A stretch of DNA of 64,000 bases from Limnohabitans sp. JirII-31 (GTDB taxonomy: Bacteria > Pseudomonadota > Gammaproteobacteria > Burkholderiales > Burkholderiaceae_C): positions 62,001 to 126,000 of the forward strand of contig NZ_NESA01000003.1 of the NCBI RefSeq assembly GCF_002778315.1, written 5' to 3'. This document shows positions 9,761 to 18,064 of the stretch, one piece after another. Below the pieces are notes generated by a model, which worked only from the letters and a program-made list of their open reading frames with translations, ran no database searches and was not told the origin of the DNA. Every line of letters starts with the position of its first letter. The stretch's first letter is position 1. The position numbers and the translations under genes are program-made.

Positions 9761-10497
9761 TCCATTCCTTTTGAAGCTGTCGTGATGGCACGGGCTTGGC
9801 GTGCCGATGGACGTGTCCAGGCCGGTTCCAGCAGGCGCATGCCACGCACGCGTTTGATGGCCACCATGCAGTAGACCGCGCCAAAAATGGGCCACCAACG
9901 GGGCCCGGCTTTGTCCATCCATGCCATGCGCTGCAGCCAGCGCTCGGAGCGCAAGGCGGGTCGGTAACAGCCCAAGCTGTTAGAGGCCACCTCAAAACTC
10001 AGCAGTTGCAACCAATCACGCAAGCGCCAGTGCCCGATGGGCTGCCCCACGTCACCTGCGCCTTTGCGCCAACTTTGTGGCACACCCCACAGGCTGGTGG
10101 GATTGAAGCCCAGCACCACCACCCGCCCCTCGGGCACCAGCACACGTTCCACCTCGCGCAAGGTGGCGTGCGGGTCTGGGCTGAGCTCCAGGGTGTGAGG
10201 CAACACCACCAAATCCAGGCTGCCATCCGCAAAAGGCAGCGCGTGCGATTCAGTCAGCAGCAGACCATCGCCCTGGGTGTATGACTCAGGCACGGTGTCA
10301 CAACCTAACCAGCGGTAAGGGATGCGGTTGTTTTGCAAGGCATTCAACTCGGGCAAACCCAACTGCAAGGCATGAAAGCCAAACACATCGGCCACAGCCT
10401 GGTCACACTGCGCCTGCTCCCAGGTCAACGCGTATTGACCCGCTGGGGTGCGCAGCCAATCGTGCAAACTATCGGTTTTGAGAGGTTCTTGTGTCAT
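9757..10497 (-). CDS. Class I SAM-dependent methyltransferase
   Basis: A 246-residue cytoplasmic protein from ATG 10497. It has a methyltransferase core: [19 protein letters not shown] followed by [28 protein letters not shown], the motif III/post-I pattern of Methyltransf_11 enzymes. A Trp-rich C-terminal tail follows. In many betaproteobacteria a methyltransferase of this type sits between gloB and rnhA. The substrate is unknown. The start codon CAT/ATG shares the palindrome CATG with the gloB start on the other strand, so the two genes are divergent with a 2-base overlap and each promoter must lie inside the other gene. An alternative TTG start at 10530 would overlap gloB further and is less likely. 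Confidence 0.85.
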   Translation of the reverse strand: MTQEPLKTDSLHDWLRTPAGQYALTWEQAQCDQAVADVFGFHALQLGLPELNALQNNRIPYRWLGCDTVPESYTQGDGLLLTESHALPFADGSLDLVVLPHTLELSPDPHATLREVERVLVPEGRVVVLGFNPTSLWGVPQSWRKGAGDVGQPIGHWRLRDWLQLLSFEVASNSLGCYRPALRSERWLQRMAWMDKAGPRWWPIFGAVYCMVAIKRVRGMRLLEPAWTRPSARQARAITTASKGME

Positions 10498-11278
10498 GAA
10501 GCTGATTTCTCTGCCCGCTTTCGCCGACAACTACCTGTGGTTGTGGCAACAAGATTCACAGGCCGTGGTGGTCGACCCGGGTGACGCGCAACCCGTTTTG
10601 GAGGCACTGGCACGCGATGGACTGACGTTGGCGGCGATTCTAGTCACCCATCACCATGCAGACCATGTGGGTGGTGTGGATGTTTTGCGCCGTGCCACGG
10701 GTGCGCGGGTGTTTGGCCCCGCGCGTGAAGACATTCCCGGGCCGTTCACGGCAGTGATGGAGGGTGACCAATTCACGCTGCTGGGACAACAGGTGCGCGT
10801 GCTAGACGTCCCAGGCCACACGGCAGGCCATGTGGCTTACTTCGTTGCGGATGCACCCGAGAGTCCAGTTTTGTTTTGTGGCGACACCTTGTTTTCAGGC
10901 GGTTGTGGTCGGGTGTTTGAAGGTACGCCCGCGCAAATGCTGGCATCGCTGGATGCGCTCGCAGCTTTACCCAACAACACCCGTGTGTGTTGCGCCCACG
11001 AGTACACTCTGTCCAACCTGCGATTCGCAGCCGTGGTCGAACCTCGCAACAGCGCGTTGCAAACCTACACGGCGCATTGCCAAGCACTTCGTGCGCAGGG
11101 GCTGCCAACCCTGCCTGCGCTGCTTGGCACCGAGTTACAGATCAACCCGTTTTTACGGACCAGACATCCTGATGTACGACAAGCGGTCGCACATCATGCA
11201 GGGTTCGCACAAGCCACACCCACAGACGATGTGACCGTGTTTGCAACCCTGCGCCAATGGAAGAACGACTTCAAATGA
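10496..11278 (+). CDS. gloB: Hydroxyacylglutathione hydrolase (glyoxalase II)
   Basis: Hydrolyses S-D-lactoylglutathione to D-lactate and glutathione, the second step of methylglyoxal detoxification. The 260-residue protein starts [15 protein letters not shown]. It has the binuclear-metal motif THHHADHVGG at residues 51-60, VPGHTAGHVAYF, FCGDTLFSGGCGRVFEG and the CAHEYTLSNL segment. The C-terminal FLRTRHPDVRQA matches the glutathione-binding part of GloB. ATG at 10496 is preceded by a GAGAGG-like site about 10 bases upstream. The stop overlaps the mltD start (ATGA). The divergent methyltransferase starts on the same CATG. Confidence 0.96.
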   Translation: MKLISLPAFADNYLWLWQQDSQAVVVDPGDAQPVLEALARDGLTLAAILVTHHHADHVGGVDVLRRATGARVFGPAREDIPGPFTAVMEGDQFTLLGQQVRVLDVPGHTAGHVAYFVADAPESPVLFCGDTLFSGGCGRVFEGTPAQMLASLDALAALPNNTRVCCAHEYTLSNLRFAAVVEPRNSALQTYTAHCQALRAQGLPTLPALLGTELQINPFLRTRHPDVRQAVAHHAGFAQATPTDDVTVFATLRQWKNDFK

Positions 11279-12747
11279 AATTTGCATTTTCTGTTGTGAG
11301 CCTGGTGCTGGCCCTGCTCAGTGGCTGCGCCAATTTGCCCAACGACACCGCAGACAAAGCCGCTGACCCGATCGCAGAGGTGGCCAAAAAATCTGGTCTT
11401 AGCCCCGTGGGCAAAGGCTCTGTGCCACGCCAAGGCGTTGCCCATTTGGCCCTGCCCAACGATTTGTGGGAGCGCATTCGCAAGGGCTACAGCATGCCCG
11501 ACCTGGACACCGAGCTGGTGCAAGACCGCACCCAGTGGTATGCCAACAAGCCTGACTACATCCAGCGCATGACCGAGCGCTCCAGCAAGTATTTGTTCCA
11601 CATCGTTGAGGAGTTGGAGCGGCGTCAGATGCCCACCGAGCTGGCCCTGTTGCCATTCATCGAAAGCGCCTTCAATCCGCAGGCTGTCTCGAGTGCGCGG
11701 GCCAGCGGCATGTGGCAGTTCATGCCAGCCACCGGCAAAAGTTTTGACCTCAAGCAAAACGCCTTTCGCGACGACCGCCGCGATGTGCAAGCCTCCACCC
11801 GCGCCGCGCTGGACTACCTGCAACGTTTGTATGGCATGTTTGGCGATTGGCATTTGGCCTTGGCCGCGTACAACTGGGGCGAAGGCAATGTGGGCAAAGC
11901 GATTGCGCGCAACCAACGCGCAGGCCTGCCCACGGGCTATGCCGACTTGAACATGCCGATGGAAACACGCATGTATGTGCCCAAGTTGCAAGCCATGAAA
12001 AACATCGTGGGGAGCCCCACCGTATTCAACGTGGTGCTGCCCAACATTCCCAACCACCCTTATTTTCAAAGCGTGCCACTGCCACGCGACATGGATGTGA
12101 GCGTGGCAGCCAAGTTGGCCGAAATTTCTGTGGAAGACTTCAAGGCACTCAACCCCTCGGCGCACCGTCCTGTGTTGCTGGCAGCGGGCATTCCGTCGAT
12201 CTTGCTGCCATGGGACAACGCAGAAGTGTTTCAGCGCAATTACGAATCTTCGGCCATGGGGCGCATGGCCACCTGGACGGCCTGGATCGCCCCCAGCACC
12301 ATGAAAGTCGCAGATGCGGCGAAACGTGTGGGTATGAGTGAAGGTGACTTTCGGGCCCTCAACAACATCCCCCCACACATGATGATCAAGGCGGGCTCGG
12401 CGCTGTTGGTGCCACGCTCAGCGCAAATGGGCGAAGACGTGACTGCGGGTGTGGCAGACAACGGCCGCTTGGACCTGTCGCCCGAGCAAATGCTCAAGCG
12501 CATCACCGTGAAAGCAAGCAAACAAGACACCGTGGCTAGCTTGGCCAAGCGCCACAACGTCAAACCCGAGCAAGTGGCCGAATGGAACAAAGTGTCTGCC
12601 AGCGCCAGCTTCAAAGCAGGCCAGCAAGTGGTGCTGTTTGTGCCCCCGAAAGCGGGCGGCACCAAAGTGGCGGCCAAGTCCTACGACAAAGTCACGGTGG
12701 CGAACAAGAAGAAACCATCGAACGACACCCGCTTGGCCAAAAAATAA
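11275..12747 (+). CDS. mltD: Membrane-bound lytic murein transglycosylase D (lipoprotein)
   Basis: Periplasmic lipoprotein that cleaves peptidoglycan glycan strands to 1,6-anhydro ends. The 490-residue protein has a lipoprotein signal with lipobox LLSGC (Cys 18). The SLT catalytic domain carries the Glu at about residue 130 (LPFIESAFNPQA), followed by ASGMWQFMPATG. At least two C-terminal LysM peptidoglycan-binding repeats are visible (starting near MKVADAAKRVGMS and KQDTVASLAKRHNV), with a weaker one before them. The start overlaps the gloB stop, so the pair is co-translated. It is followed by a GC-rich hairpin. Family and location are clear; which lytic substrate it prefers is not. Confidence 0.93.
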   Translation: MKFAFSVVSLVLALLSGCANLPNDTADKAADPIAEVAKKSGLSPVGKGSVPRQGVAHLALPNDLWERIRKGYSMPDLDTELVQDRTQWYANKPDYIQRMTERSSKYLFHIVEELERRQMPTELALLPFIESAFNPQAVSSARASGMWQFMPATGKSFDLKQNAFRDDRRDVQASTRAALDYLQRLYGMFGDWHLALAAYNWGEGNVGKAIARNQRAGLPTGYADLNMPMETRMYVPKLQAMKNIVGSPTVFNVVLPNIPNHPYFQSVPLPRDMDVSVAAKLAEISVEDFKALNPSAHRPVLLAAGIPSILLPWDNAEVFQRNYESSAMGRMATWTAWIAPSTMKVADAAKRVGMSEGDFRALNNIPPHMMIKAGSALLVPRSAQMGEDVTAGVADNGRLDLSPEQMLKRITVKASKQDTVASLAKRHNVKPEQVAEWNKVSASASFKAGQQVVLFVPPKAGGTKVAAKSYDKVTVANKKKPSNDTRLAKK

Positions 12748-12769
12748 ACCCGCCGTGCATGGGCGGGTT
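12747..12769. terminator. Hairpin between convergent mltD and recR
   Basis: An 8-bp stem, AACCCGCC (12747-12754) with GGCGGGTT (12762-12769), closes a 7-base loop right after the mltD stop and 12 bases before the end of the convergent recR gene. There is no long T run on either side, so termination strength is uncertain. Position between two converging genes suggests a shared transcript end. Confidence 0.5.
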
Positions 12770-12780
12770 CGCGGTTGAGC

Positions 12781-13377
12781 TCAAGCGCTGCGCCGGTCCA
12801 CCAAGGCATGGGCGATGGTGCCCAAGTCCACATATTCCAACTCACTGCCCACCGGCACACCACGTGCCAAGCGGGTCACCTGCACGCTTCGGCGCTTCAA
12901 GGCTTCGCCCAGCACGTGGGCTGTCGCCTCGCCTTCAGCCGTGAAGTTGGTGGCCAAAATCACCTCCGTCACCACACCATCACTGGCGCGCTCCATGAGT
13001 TTTTGCAAGCCAATGTCTTTGGGCCCAATGCCGTCGAGTGGGCTGATGCGCCCCATCAACACAAAGTACAAGCCCTTGTAAGCGGCCGTACGCTCCACCG
13101 CCGATTGGTCCGCCGGGGTTTCGACCACACACAAACGCGTGGTGTCACGCGACTCGTCCAAACAGGTCTCACACACCGGCTGGGTGGTGAAGGTGTAACA
13201 ACGCTCGCAATGCTGAACCGCAGCCGCGGCTTGGTGCAGCGCTTGTGACAGCAGTTCGGCCCCTTCGCGGTCGTGCTGCAACAAGTGATAGGCCATGCGC
13301 GAGGCCGATTTGACGCCCACACCCGGCAAGCGTCGCAAGGCCTGTATCAGGCCCTCCAGCACAGACAGGTCGGCCAT
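12781..13377 (-). CDS. recR: Recombination mediator RecR
   Basis: DNA-binding clamp that works with RecO and RecF to load RecA at gaps. The 198-residue protein has the N-terminal helix-hairpin-helix ([20 protein letters not shown]), the four-cysteine zinc site C57, C60, C69 and C72 (CERC...CETC), and the Toprim domain ([14 protein letters not shown]). A C-terminal segment containing [16 protein letters not shown] follows, all as expected. The ATG overlaps the ybaB stop by one base (TAATG), making recR the last gene of the dnaX-ybaB-recR operon, a widely conserved arrangement. Confidence 0.97.
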   Translation of the reverse strand: MADLSVLEGLIQALRRLPGVGVKSASRMAYHLLQHDREGAELLSQALHQAAAAVQHCERCYTFTTQPVCETCLDESRDTTRLCVVETPADQSAVERTAAYKGLYFVLMGRISPLDGIGPKDIGLQKLMERASDGVVTEVILATNFTAEGEATAHVLGEALKRRSVQVTRLARGVPVGSELEYVDLGTIAHALVDRRSA

Positions 13378-13700
13378 TAAAACGGCATCTTCAAACCGGG
13401 CGGCAAACCAGCGGTGAGTTTGCTCATCTTGGCATCACTGGTTTCAGCTGCCTTGCGCACGGCATCGTTGAAAGCCGCAGCCACCAAGTCTTCCAGCATG
13501 TCTTTGTCGTCAGCCAGCAAGCTGGGGTCAATCGTCACGCGTTTGATGTCGTGCTTGCAAGTCATCAGCACTTTGACCAAACCCGAGCCCGATTCACCGG
13601 TGACCTCAATGTGGGCTAATTCTTCTTGGGCCTTTTTGAGGTTGTCTTGCATGGCTTGGGCTTGCTTCATCAAACCAGAGAGTTGTCCTTTGTTGAACAT
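13377..13700 (-). CDS. ybaB: YbaB/EbfC family nucleoid-associated protein
   Basis: Small dimeric DNA-binding protein that coats and organises the nucleoid. At 107 residues it has normal length. Recognisable parts are the N-terminal [21 protein letters not shown], the coiled middle with [27 protein letters not shown], and the C-terminal LPPGLKMPF. It lies between dnaX and recR in the conserved order, 28 bases after dnaX and overlapping recR by one base. Its role in recombination or replication-fork repair is suggested by this conserved linkage but not proven. Confidence 0.95.
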   Translation of the reverse strand: MFNKGQLSGLMKQAQAMQDNLKKAQEELAHIEVTGESGSGLVKVLMTCKHDIKRVTIDPSLLADDKDMLEDLVAAAFNDAVRKAAETSDAKMSKLTAGLPPGLKMPF

Positions 13701-13728
13701 GTTTTTCCTTCAAATAAAACAGAAATAC

Positions 13729-15591
13729 TCACGCAGGTTGAATGCTGCCCGGAACGATTCGCGCGCCGTAGTCTCGCATCAAGCCTTGCACATAGGGGTC
13801 GTTGAGGATGGTGGCTTCAGCCGCCAACTGACGCTCAGCGGCAGCGGCTGCATTGCGTTTGGCCGGGCTGTCTTGCACACGGCCCACCTCTACCGTCAAG
13901 CGCACGGCATGACCGGCGGCGGCCAGCGCCTGCTGCAAACGTTCACGGCTGGTGGTGCTGTTGAGCGATTCGCGCTCCACGCGCAGCATCCAGGTATCGG
14001 TGTCGCGTGCCACCAATTGAGACTGCAAGGCCAGCTCACGCACCAAGGCGTTGATGGTCTCGGCGGCTGCCATTTGCGTCACCAAGGCATGCCAAAACTC
14101 GCCCTCGGGCGTGGGAATGACCTGAACTGCCTCCGTCTGTGGCGAGGCAGATCGGTCTAGGCCGAGGCTGGGTTCGGGTTGCTGACGCACGGGCACAGCC
14201 ACCAAGCCCGTGTCGTGTGACTGGGTCATGGCAGGTGGCACGGCCGCAGAGGATGCAGGCACGTGGGCGGTGCGCTGCGGCAGCTCGCGCACGGGCAGTT
14301 GTTGGCCTGAAGGCTGGGTCGCCCCCGACCCGACAGATTCAGTCGGTTTAGCCAAGGTAACGAGGGCTGGCACAGGGACAGCAACAGGCGCCACGGCAAC
14401 CGCAGCGACTCTTGCAGGCGGGGGTGTCAGTGCGACACGGGGCTCAATTGGAGTTTTTTTTTCAGCCAATGCGCTTGCGTGTGTGTCGGGAGCAGGCTTG
14501 AACGCCAGCAGCCGCAGCAACACCATGGTCATGGCGGCGTATTCGTCAGGGGCCAAGCCCAACTCTTGGCGACCATGCAGGCACAGGCTGTACAGCAGCT
14601 GGGTTTCGTCGGCAGGCATCAGCTGGGCCAGACGGGCTAAGTCTTGCGCCTCTGGATCTGGATCTGATTCGGCCATGCTGGGCACCGCTTGCAACACGGC
14701 CATGCGTTGCAACACTTGGGTCATGTCTTCCAGCGTGGCCGCAGCACTCAAGCCATGGACACGCAAAGCCTCCGAAGTCTCGACCACCGATTGGCCGTCG
14801 CCCAAGGCCAAGGCCTCGACCAAACGAAACACATGGGTACGGTCGGCACTGCCCAACATCTGGCGCACCGCCGCCTCTTGCAATTGGCCACCGCCATAGG
14901 CAATGGCCTGGTCGGTCAAGCTCAGTGCATCGCGCATCGAGCCGCGTGCGGCGCGCGCCAGCAAACGCAAGGCTTGGGGTTCTGAGGCAATGTGTTCTTG
15001 CGCTAGCACATGGCCCAAATGCTCCAGCACCGTCTCGGGTGCCATCGGCCGCAGGTTGAACTGCAAACAACGCGACAACACCGTGACTGGCACTTTTTGC
15101 GGATCGGTTGTGGCCAGCACAAACTTCAAATACTCGGGCGGCTCTTCGAGCGTTTTCAACATCGCGTTGAACGCGGTGTTGGTGAGCATGTGCACCTCGT
15201 CGATCATGAAGACCTTGAAGCGCCCTTGCACGGGCTTGTACACCGCCTGTTCGAGCAGTGACTGGACCTCGTCCACACCGCGGTTCGAGGCTGCATCCAG
15301 CTCGGTGTAGTCCACAAAGCGGCCCGCATCGATGTCGATACAGGCTTGGCACACGCCACACGGCTCAGCCGTGATGCCACCTGTGCCGTCCGCCCCTTGG
15401 CAATTGAGCGACTTGGCCAAAACCCGCGACACCGTGGTCTTGCCCACACCGCGCGTGCCTGTGAAGAGGTAAGCATGGTGCAGACGCTGAGTGGTCAGGG
15501 CATTGGTCAATGCTTGCACCACGTGCTCTTGCCCCACCATCTCGGTGAAGGTTCTGGGACGGTACTTGCGGGCGAGCACGAGATAAGACAT
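13729..15591 (-). CDS. dnaX: DNA polymerase III subunits tau and gamma
   Basis: Clamp-loader ATPase of the replicase. The 620-residue tau product begins MSYLVLARKYRPRTFTEMVG. It has Walker A GTRGVGKT at residues 45-52, zinc-binding cysteines C64, C78, C81 and C84, Walker B MIDEVHML, the sensor region ATTDPQKVP and domain III up to about residue 370. A Pro/Ala/Val-rich linker and a tau-specific C-terminal domain follow. At codons 377-380 a run of nine A residues allows slippage; reading in the -1 frame meets TGA after three codons, giving a gamma-like 382-residue protein of domains I-III (inference, see the separate entry). It is followed by ybaB and recR, and its start is about 50 bases from the divergent ffs RNA gene. 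Confidence 0.97.
   Translation of the reverse strand: MSYLVLARKYRPRTFTEMVGQEHVVQALTNALTTQRLHHAYLFTGTRGVGKTTVSRVLAKSLNCQGADGTGGITAEPCGVCQACIDIDAGRFVDYTELDAASNRGVDEVQSLLEQAVYKPVQGRFKVFMIDEVHMLTNTAFNAMLKTLEEPPEYLKFVLATTDPQKVPVTVLSRCLQFNLRPMAPETVLEHLGHVLAQEHIASEPQALRLLARAARGSMRDALSLTDQAIAYGGGQLQEAAVRQMLGSADRTHVFRLVEALALGDGQSVVETSEALRVHGLSAAATLEDMTQVLQRMAVLQAVPSMAESDPDPEAQDLARLAQLMPADETQLLYSLCLHGRQELGLAPDEYAAMTMVLLRLLAFKPAPDTHASALAEKKTPIEPRVALTPPPARVAAVAVAPVAVPVPALVTLAKPTESVGSGATQPSGQQLPVRELPQRTAHVPASSAAVPPAMTQSHDTGLVAVPVRQQPEPSLGLDRSASPQTEAVQVIPTPEGEFWHALVTQMAAAETINALVRELALQSQLVARDTDTWMLRVERESLNSTTSRERLQQALAAAGHAVRLTVEVGRVQDSPAKRNAAAAAERQLAAEATILNDPYVQGLMRDYGARIVPGSIQPA
14448..14463 (-). other. 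A9 slippage site in dnaX, candidate gamma-producing frameshift
   Basis: On the coding strand codons 377-380 read GAA AAA AAA ACT, a G followed by nine A residues (14462 to 14454 on the plus axis). Shifting to -1, or inserting one A during transcription, gives GAA AAA AAA AAC TCC AAT TGA, an immediate stop. The product would end at residue 382, just after domain III. The +1 frame also stops within about 12 codons. A short GTGTC/GACAC hairpin lies downstream. Known parallels are ribosomal -1 frameshifting in E. coli dnaX and transcriptional slippage on A9 in Thermus thermophilus dnaX. Confidence 0.55.
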
Positions 15592-15631
15592 AAGCGGGCG
15601 ATTCTAAAGGGTCGCTCTGGTGGCTTATGAC

Positions 15632-15637
15632 TACAAT
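15632..15637 (+). promoter_or_regulatory. Candidate -10 box of the ffs promoter
   Basis: TACAAT sits 6 bases before the predicted 5' end of the SRP RNA, the right place for a sigma-70 -10 element. The matching -35 region (around 15609-15614) is a poor match, so support comes mainly from position. Confidence 0.5.
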
Positions 15638-15643
15638 TGCGTC

Positions 15644-15739
15644 TGACGGGCCTTCCCACATGGGGAAGCGGCCAACCGGGTCAGGTGGGGAACCAAGCAG
15701 CCCTAACCGTGGAGCCAGTGCTGGGGTCAAGGTCCGTCA
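15644..15739 (+). ncRNA. ffs: Signal recognition particle RNA (4.5S, small bacterial type)
   Basis: The RNA partners with Ffh to deliver nascent membrane proteins to the translocon. The conserved tip of helix 8 is visible as GGGTCAGGTGGGGAACCAAGCAGCCCTAACC split around the GGAA-type tetraloop and the GCAGC asymmetric loop. The ends pair: GACGGGCCTT (15645-15654) with AAGGTCCGTC (15729-15738), nine Watson-Crick pairs plus one G-U. Length is about 96 nt, like E. coli 4.5S RNA. A run of seven T residues (15748-15754) follows and probably ends transcription. Location beside dnaX is common in this group. Confidence 0.93.
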
Positions 15740-15977
15740 CCCTCCCCTTTTTTTGATAGCGCCCCTTTGCGGGATTGTTGCGTTCAACCCTGCACGCAAC
15801 AGGCGGCTTGCACGCCATATTTATGTTCGAGATCGCACATAAATATCTTCATACATCGTTGATTTATATGCAAGCCAAGCGCGTATATAACGTCAGTGAA
15901 CCTACAAATGTCCCAGCATACGAGTCAACTACCTGGATGAACTACTATGAAAAAAACATCTAATTTCAATAAATTCC

Positions 15978-16523
15978 GTGTCTCACCCATTGCGACTTTC
16001 CATCATCTCAGGTACAGCGATCAGTTATTACTTGCTGTACCAACTGAACATTTTTTTGTTCGGTTCGCTGAACTTTTCTCATCGCGTTGATTGGGTATTT
16101 TTGCCTAGCGGATTGCGCTTGGCATTCGTTTTGTTATTTTTAGGCGATGGCGCCATCGGCATCGCCTTAGCGTCTACCTTGATCACGTATTTGATGTACT
16201 TCGACGGAAGTTATGTGTCGATGGTGTTATCGGGATCGCTGGCTGGGTTGGCGCCCTATATCGCAAGGCTGGTGGCTATCCACTGGTTCAACCTGGAAGA
16301 GAACCTGGTCAATATTAAAAATATTGGGCTCTTCAAAATTTCAGTTTTATTCGCCATCATCAGTGCTGTCATCCACCAGCTTTGGTATTTTTGGATCGGC
16401 AAAACCAGTGACTTCATTGACAGTGCCTTGGTGATGATGGTCGGAGATTGGCTAGGCACCGTGCTGGTTTTGGCGGCACTGCAAATTTGTATTGTGGTGA
16501 ATCGAAAACTTCAGCAACGCTGA
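15978..16523 (+). CDS. Integral membrane protein of unknown function
   Basis: A 181-residue hydrophobic protein with about five to six membrane spans (for example ISGTAISYYLLYQLNIFLFG, RLAFVLLFLGDGAIGIALAS, ISVLFAIISAVIHQLWYF and the final VLVLAALQICIV). The segment VFLPSGLRLAFVLL resembles the first half of MASE1-type sensor membrane regions, but no signalling domain follows. I cannot name a function. Base composition is visibly more A+T rich than the neighbours, which hints at acquisition or relaxed selection. The start is a problem: the frame opens at GTG 15978 without a good ribosome site. An ATG at 15947 followed by seven A residues is one base out of frame and would join this frame if one A were lost or slipped. 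Confidence 0.65.
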   Translation: MSHPLRLSIISGTAISYYLLYQLNIFLFGSLNFSHRVDWVFLPSGLRLAFVLLFLGDGAIGIALASTLITYLMYFDGSYVSMVLSGSLAGLAPYIARLVAIHWFNLEENLVNIKNIGLFKISVLFAIISAVIHQLWYFWIGKTSDFIDSALVMMVGDWLGTVLVLAALQICIVVNRKLQQR

Positions 16524-16579
16524 CCCACGCATCTGCCGTGCCAAGTTGTCAGTTGATATGAAACTCGCAGAGCGACGGC

Positions 16580-16825
16580 TCAACGGTAAAACGCTTCGAC
16601 ACGACCTTTGAGTTTGATCAGCAGTGGCTTGCCCTTGCGGTCCAGTGTCTTGCCAGCAGGCACTTTGATCCAGCCTTCGCTGATGCAGTACTCCTCTACA
16701 TCGGAACGGTCTTTGTCATTGAATCGAATGCCAATGTCATGATCAAACACAGCCGCAACGTGATGCGGGCTGCGCGGGTCAATCGACAAATGGTCTGGCA
16801 ATGCGGGTGGGGTGGCTTGCGTCAT
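16580..16825 (-). CDS. DUF3297 family protein
   Basis: An 81-residue soluble protein (MTQATPPALPDHLSIDPRS at the N-terminus). It contains HVAAVFDHDIGIRFNDKDRSDVEEYCISEGWI and a Lys-rich end, GKPLLIKLKGRVEAFYR. This is the full length and pattern of the DUF3297 family, common in proteobacteria and of unknown function; the compact, charged C-terminal strand pair suggests nucleic acid or protein binding only as speculation. It stands alone, divergent from yjdM with a 122-base gap between their starts. Confidence 0.85.
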   Translation of the reverse strand: MTQATPPALPDHLSIDPRSPHHVAAVFDHDIGIRFNDKDRSDVEEYCISEGWIKVPAGKTLDRKGKPLLIKLKGRVEAFYR

Positions 16826-16947
16826 GCTGGGGTACTTTCAAACGGGTGACATCAAACAACGATGTCCAAAAAACATGGCCTTGATTTTGGCATGCCAGTT
16901 CACACACGCCGCCTACACTTGCCGCTTTGCCCTCGCGACACCAACCT

Positions 16948-17292
16948 ATGAACGCCCTGCCCGCTTGCCCCCAATGCTTGCTTGAAAACACCTATCCCGA
17001 TGCAGACAACTATGTCTGTGCCGACTGCGGCCACGAGTGGCCGATGCTGGCGGCAACAGCCCATCAGGTCGATGAAGACGATGCCGTGGTCAAAGACGCC
17101 AACGGCAATGTATTGAACGACGGCGATGCGGTGGTGCTGATCAAAGACCTCAAAGTCAAAGGCTCTTCGACCACCTTGAAGATGGGCACCAAAGTCAAAA
17201 GCATTCGCCTGGTCGGAGGTGACCACGAAGTGGATTGCAAGATGGATGCAGGCAACTTCATGCTCAAAGCCTGCTTTTTGCGCAAAGCCTAA
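16948..17292 (+). CDS. yjdM: YjdM/PhnA family zinc-ribbon protein
   Basis: A 114-residue cytoplasmic protein. The N-terminal zinc ribbon has CPQC and CADCGHEW (two CxxC pairs), and the C-terminal domain contains AVVKDANGNVLNDGDAVVLIKDLKVKGSS, the hallmark of the PhnA/YjdM family. Despite the historical PhnA name, no phosphonate genes are nearby and the biochemical role is unclear. ATG 16948 is chosen because the upstream in-frame start at 16927 would add seven residues before the zinc ribbon that are not typical. Its stop overlaps the stop of the convergent SDR gene by 4 bases. Confidence 0.92.
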   Translation: MNALPACPQCLLENTYPDADNYVCADCGHEWPMLAATAHQVDEDDAVVKDANGNVLNDGDAVVLIKDLKVKGSSTTLKMGTKVKSIRLVGGDHEVDCKMDAGNFMLKACFLRKA

Positions 17293-18059
17293 ATCGTCAC
17301 GCCACCGTCCACCACCAAACTCTGACCGGTCACATACGAGCCAGCTCGCGAGGCCAAAAACACAGCGGCACCGGCAATCTCATCGGGCTCTCCAATGCGG
17401 CGCAGCGGTGTGGTGGCCATGCGCTCTGTCAGCGCCGCAGGGTCTTCCCACAGGGCACGGGCAAAGTCGGTTTTGATCAAGCCAGGTGCAATGCAATTGA
17501 CCCGTACGTTGTGCGGCCCATACTCCACAGCCAAGTTGCGTGCCAACTGCATGTCGGCCGCCTTGCTGATGCAATAGGCCCCAATCACGGGCGAGCCACG
17601 CAAGCCGCCAATCGACGACACGATGATGATGGAGCCCGAACGTTGCGCCACCATCTGCGGCGCCACCAAGGCGATCAACCAATGGTTGGAGACGATGTTG
17701 TTGTCCAAAATCTTGCGGAACTGTTCGTCGGCAATGCCCGCTTGCGGCCCGTAATAGGGGTTGCTCGCGGCATTGCACACCAACACATCAATGCGTCCGA
17801 ACTGTCGGTTGGTTTCTGACACCAAGTGACTTAAATCATCTTTGGACGAGATGTTGGCGGGCACCGCCGTGGCACGCCCGACACCATATCGCGCGTTGAT
17901 GGCATCGGCCACCTCGGCACACGCAGCAGCTTTGCGTGACGAAATCACCACCCGCGCACCATGCTGTGCCAAACGCTCAGCGATGGCGCGCCCAATGCCG
18001 CGTGACGACCCGGTGATGATGGCCACTTGACCTTCAAGATTGAACAAATTCACACCCAC
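17289..18059 (-). CDS. SDR family oxidoreductase
   Basis: A 256-residue NAD(P)-dependent short-chain dehydrogenase. The cofactor motif TGSSRGIG is at residues 16-23, the NAG-like motif is VCNAASNPY, the catalytic serine lies in VSSIGG and the YxxxK motif in AYCISKAA. The C-terminus GQSLVVDGGVTI is typical of FabG-like enzymes. The substrate is unknown. It lies 5 bases downstream of a Bug-type receptor gene on the same strand, so the two are probably one operon that handles an imported carboxylate or its CoA ester. Convergent overlap with yjdM at the stop codons. Confidence 0.9.
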   Translation of the reverse strand: MGVNLFNLEGQVAIITGSSRGIGRAIAERLAQHGARVVISSRKAAACAEVADAINARYGVGRATAVPANISSKDDLSHLVSETNRQFGRIDVLVCNAASNPYYGPQAGIADEQFRKILDNNIVSNHWLIALVAPQMVAQRSGSIIIVSSIGGLRGSPVIGAYCISKAADMQLARNLAVEYGPHNVRVNCIAPGLIKTDFARALWEDPAALTERMATTPLRRIGEPDEIAGAAVFLASRAGSYVTGQSLVVDGGVTI

Positions 18060-18064
18060 TCCCT

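Noticed and set aside
15775..15963. A 62-codon plus-strand open frame before the membrane protein
   Set aside because: No ribosome site or family pattern, and it starts on a non-ATG codon just after the ffs terminator. The interval 15755-15946 otherwise holds no gene I can support.
17281..17292. Convergent stop overlap of yjdM and the SDR gene as a special signal
   Set aside because: A 4-base overlap of convergent stops is common in compact genomes and shows no further structure.
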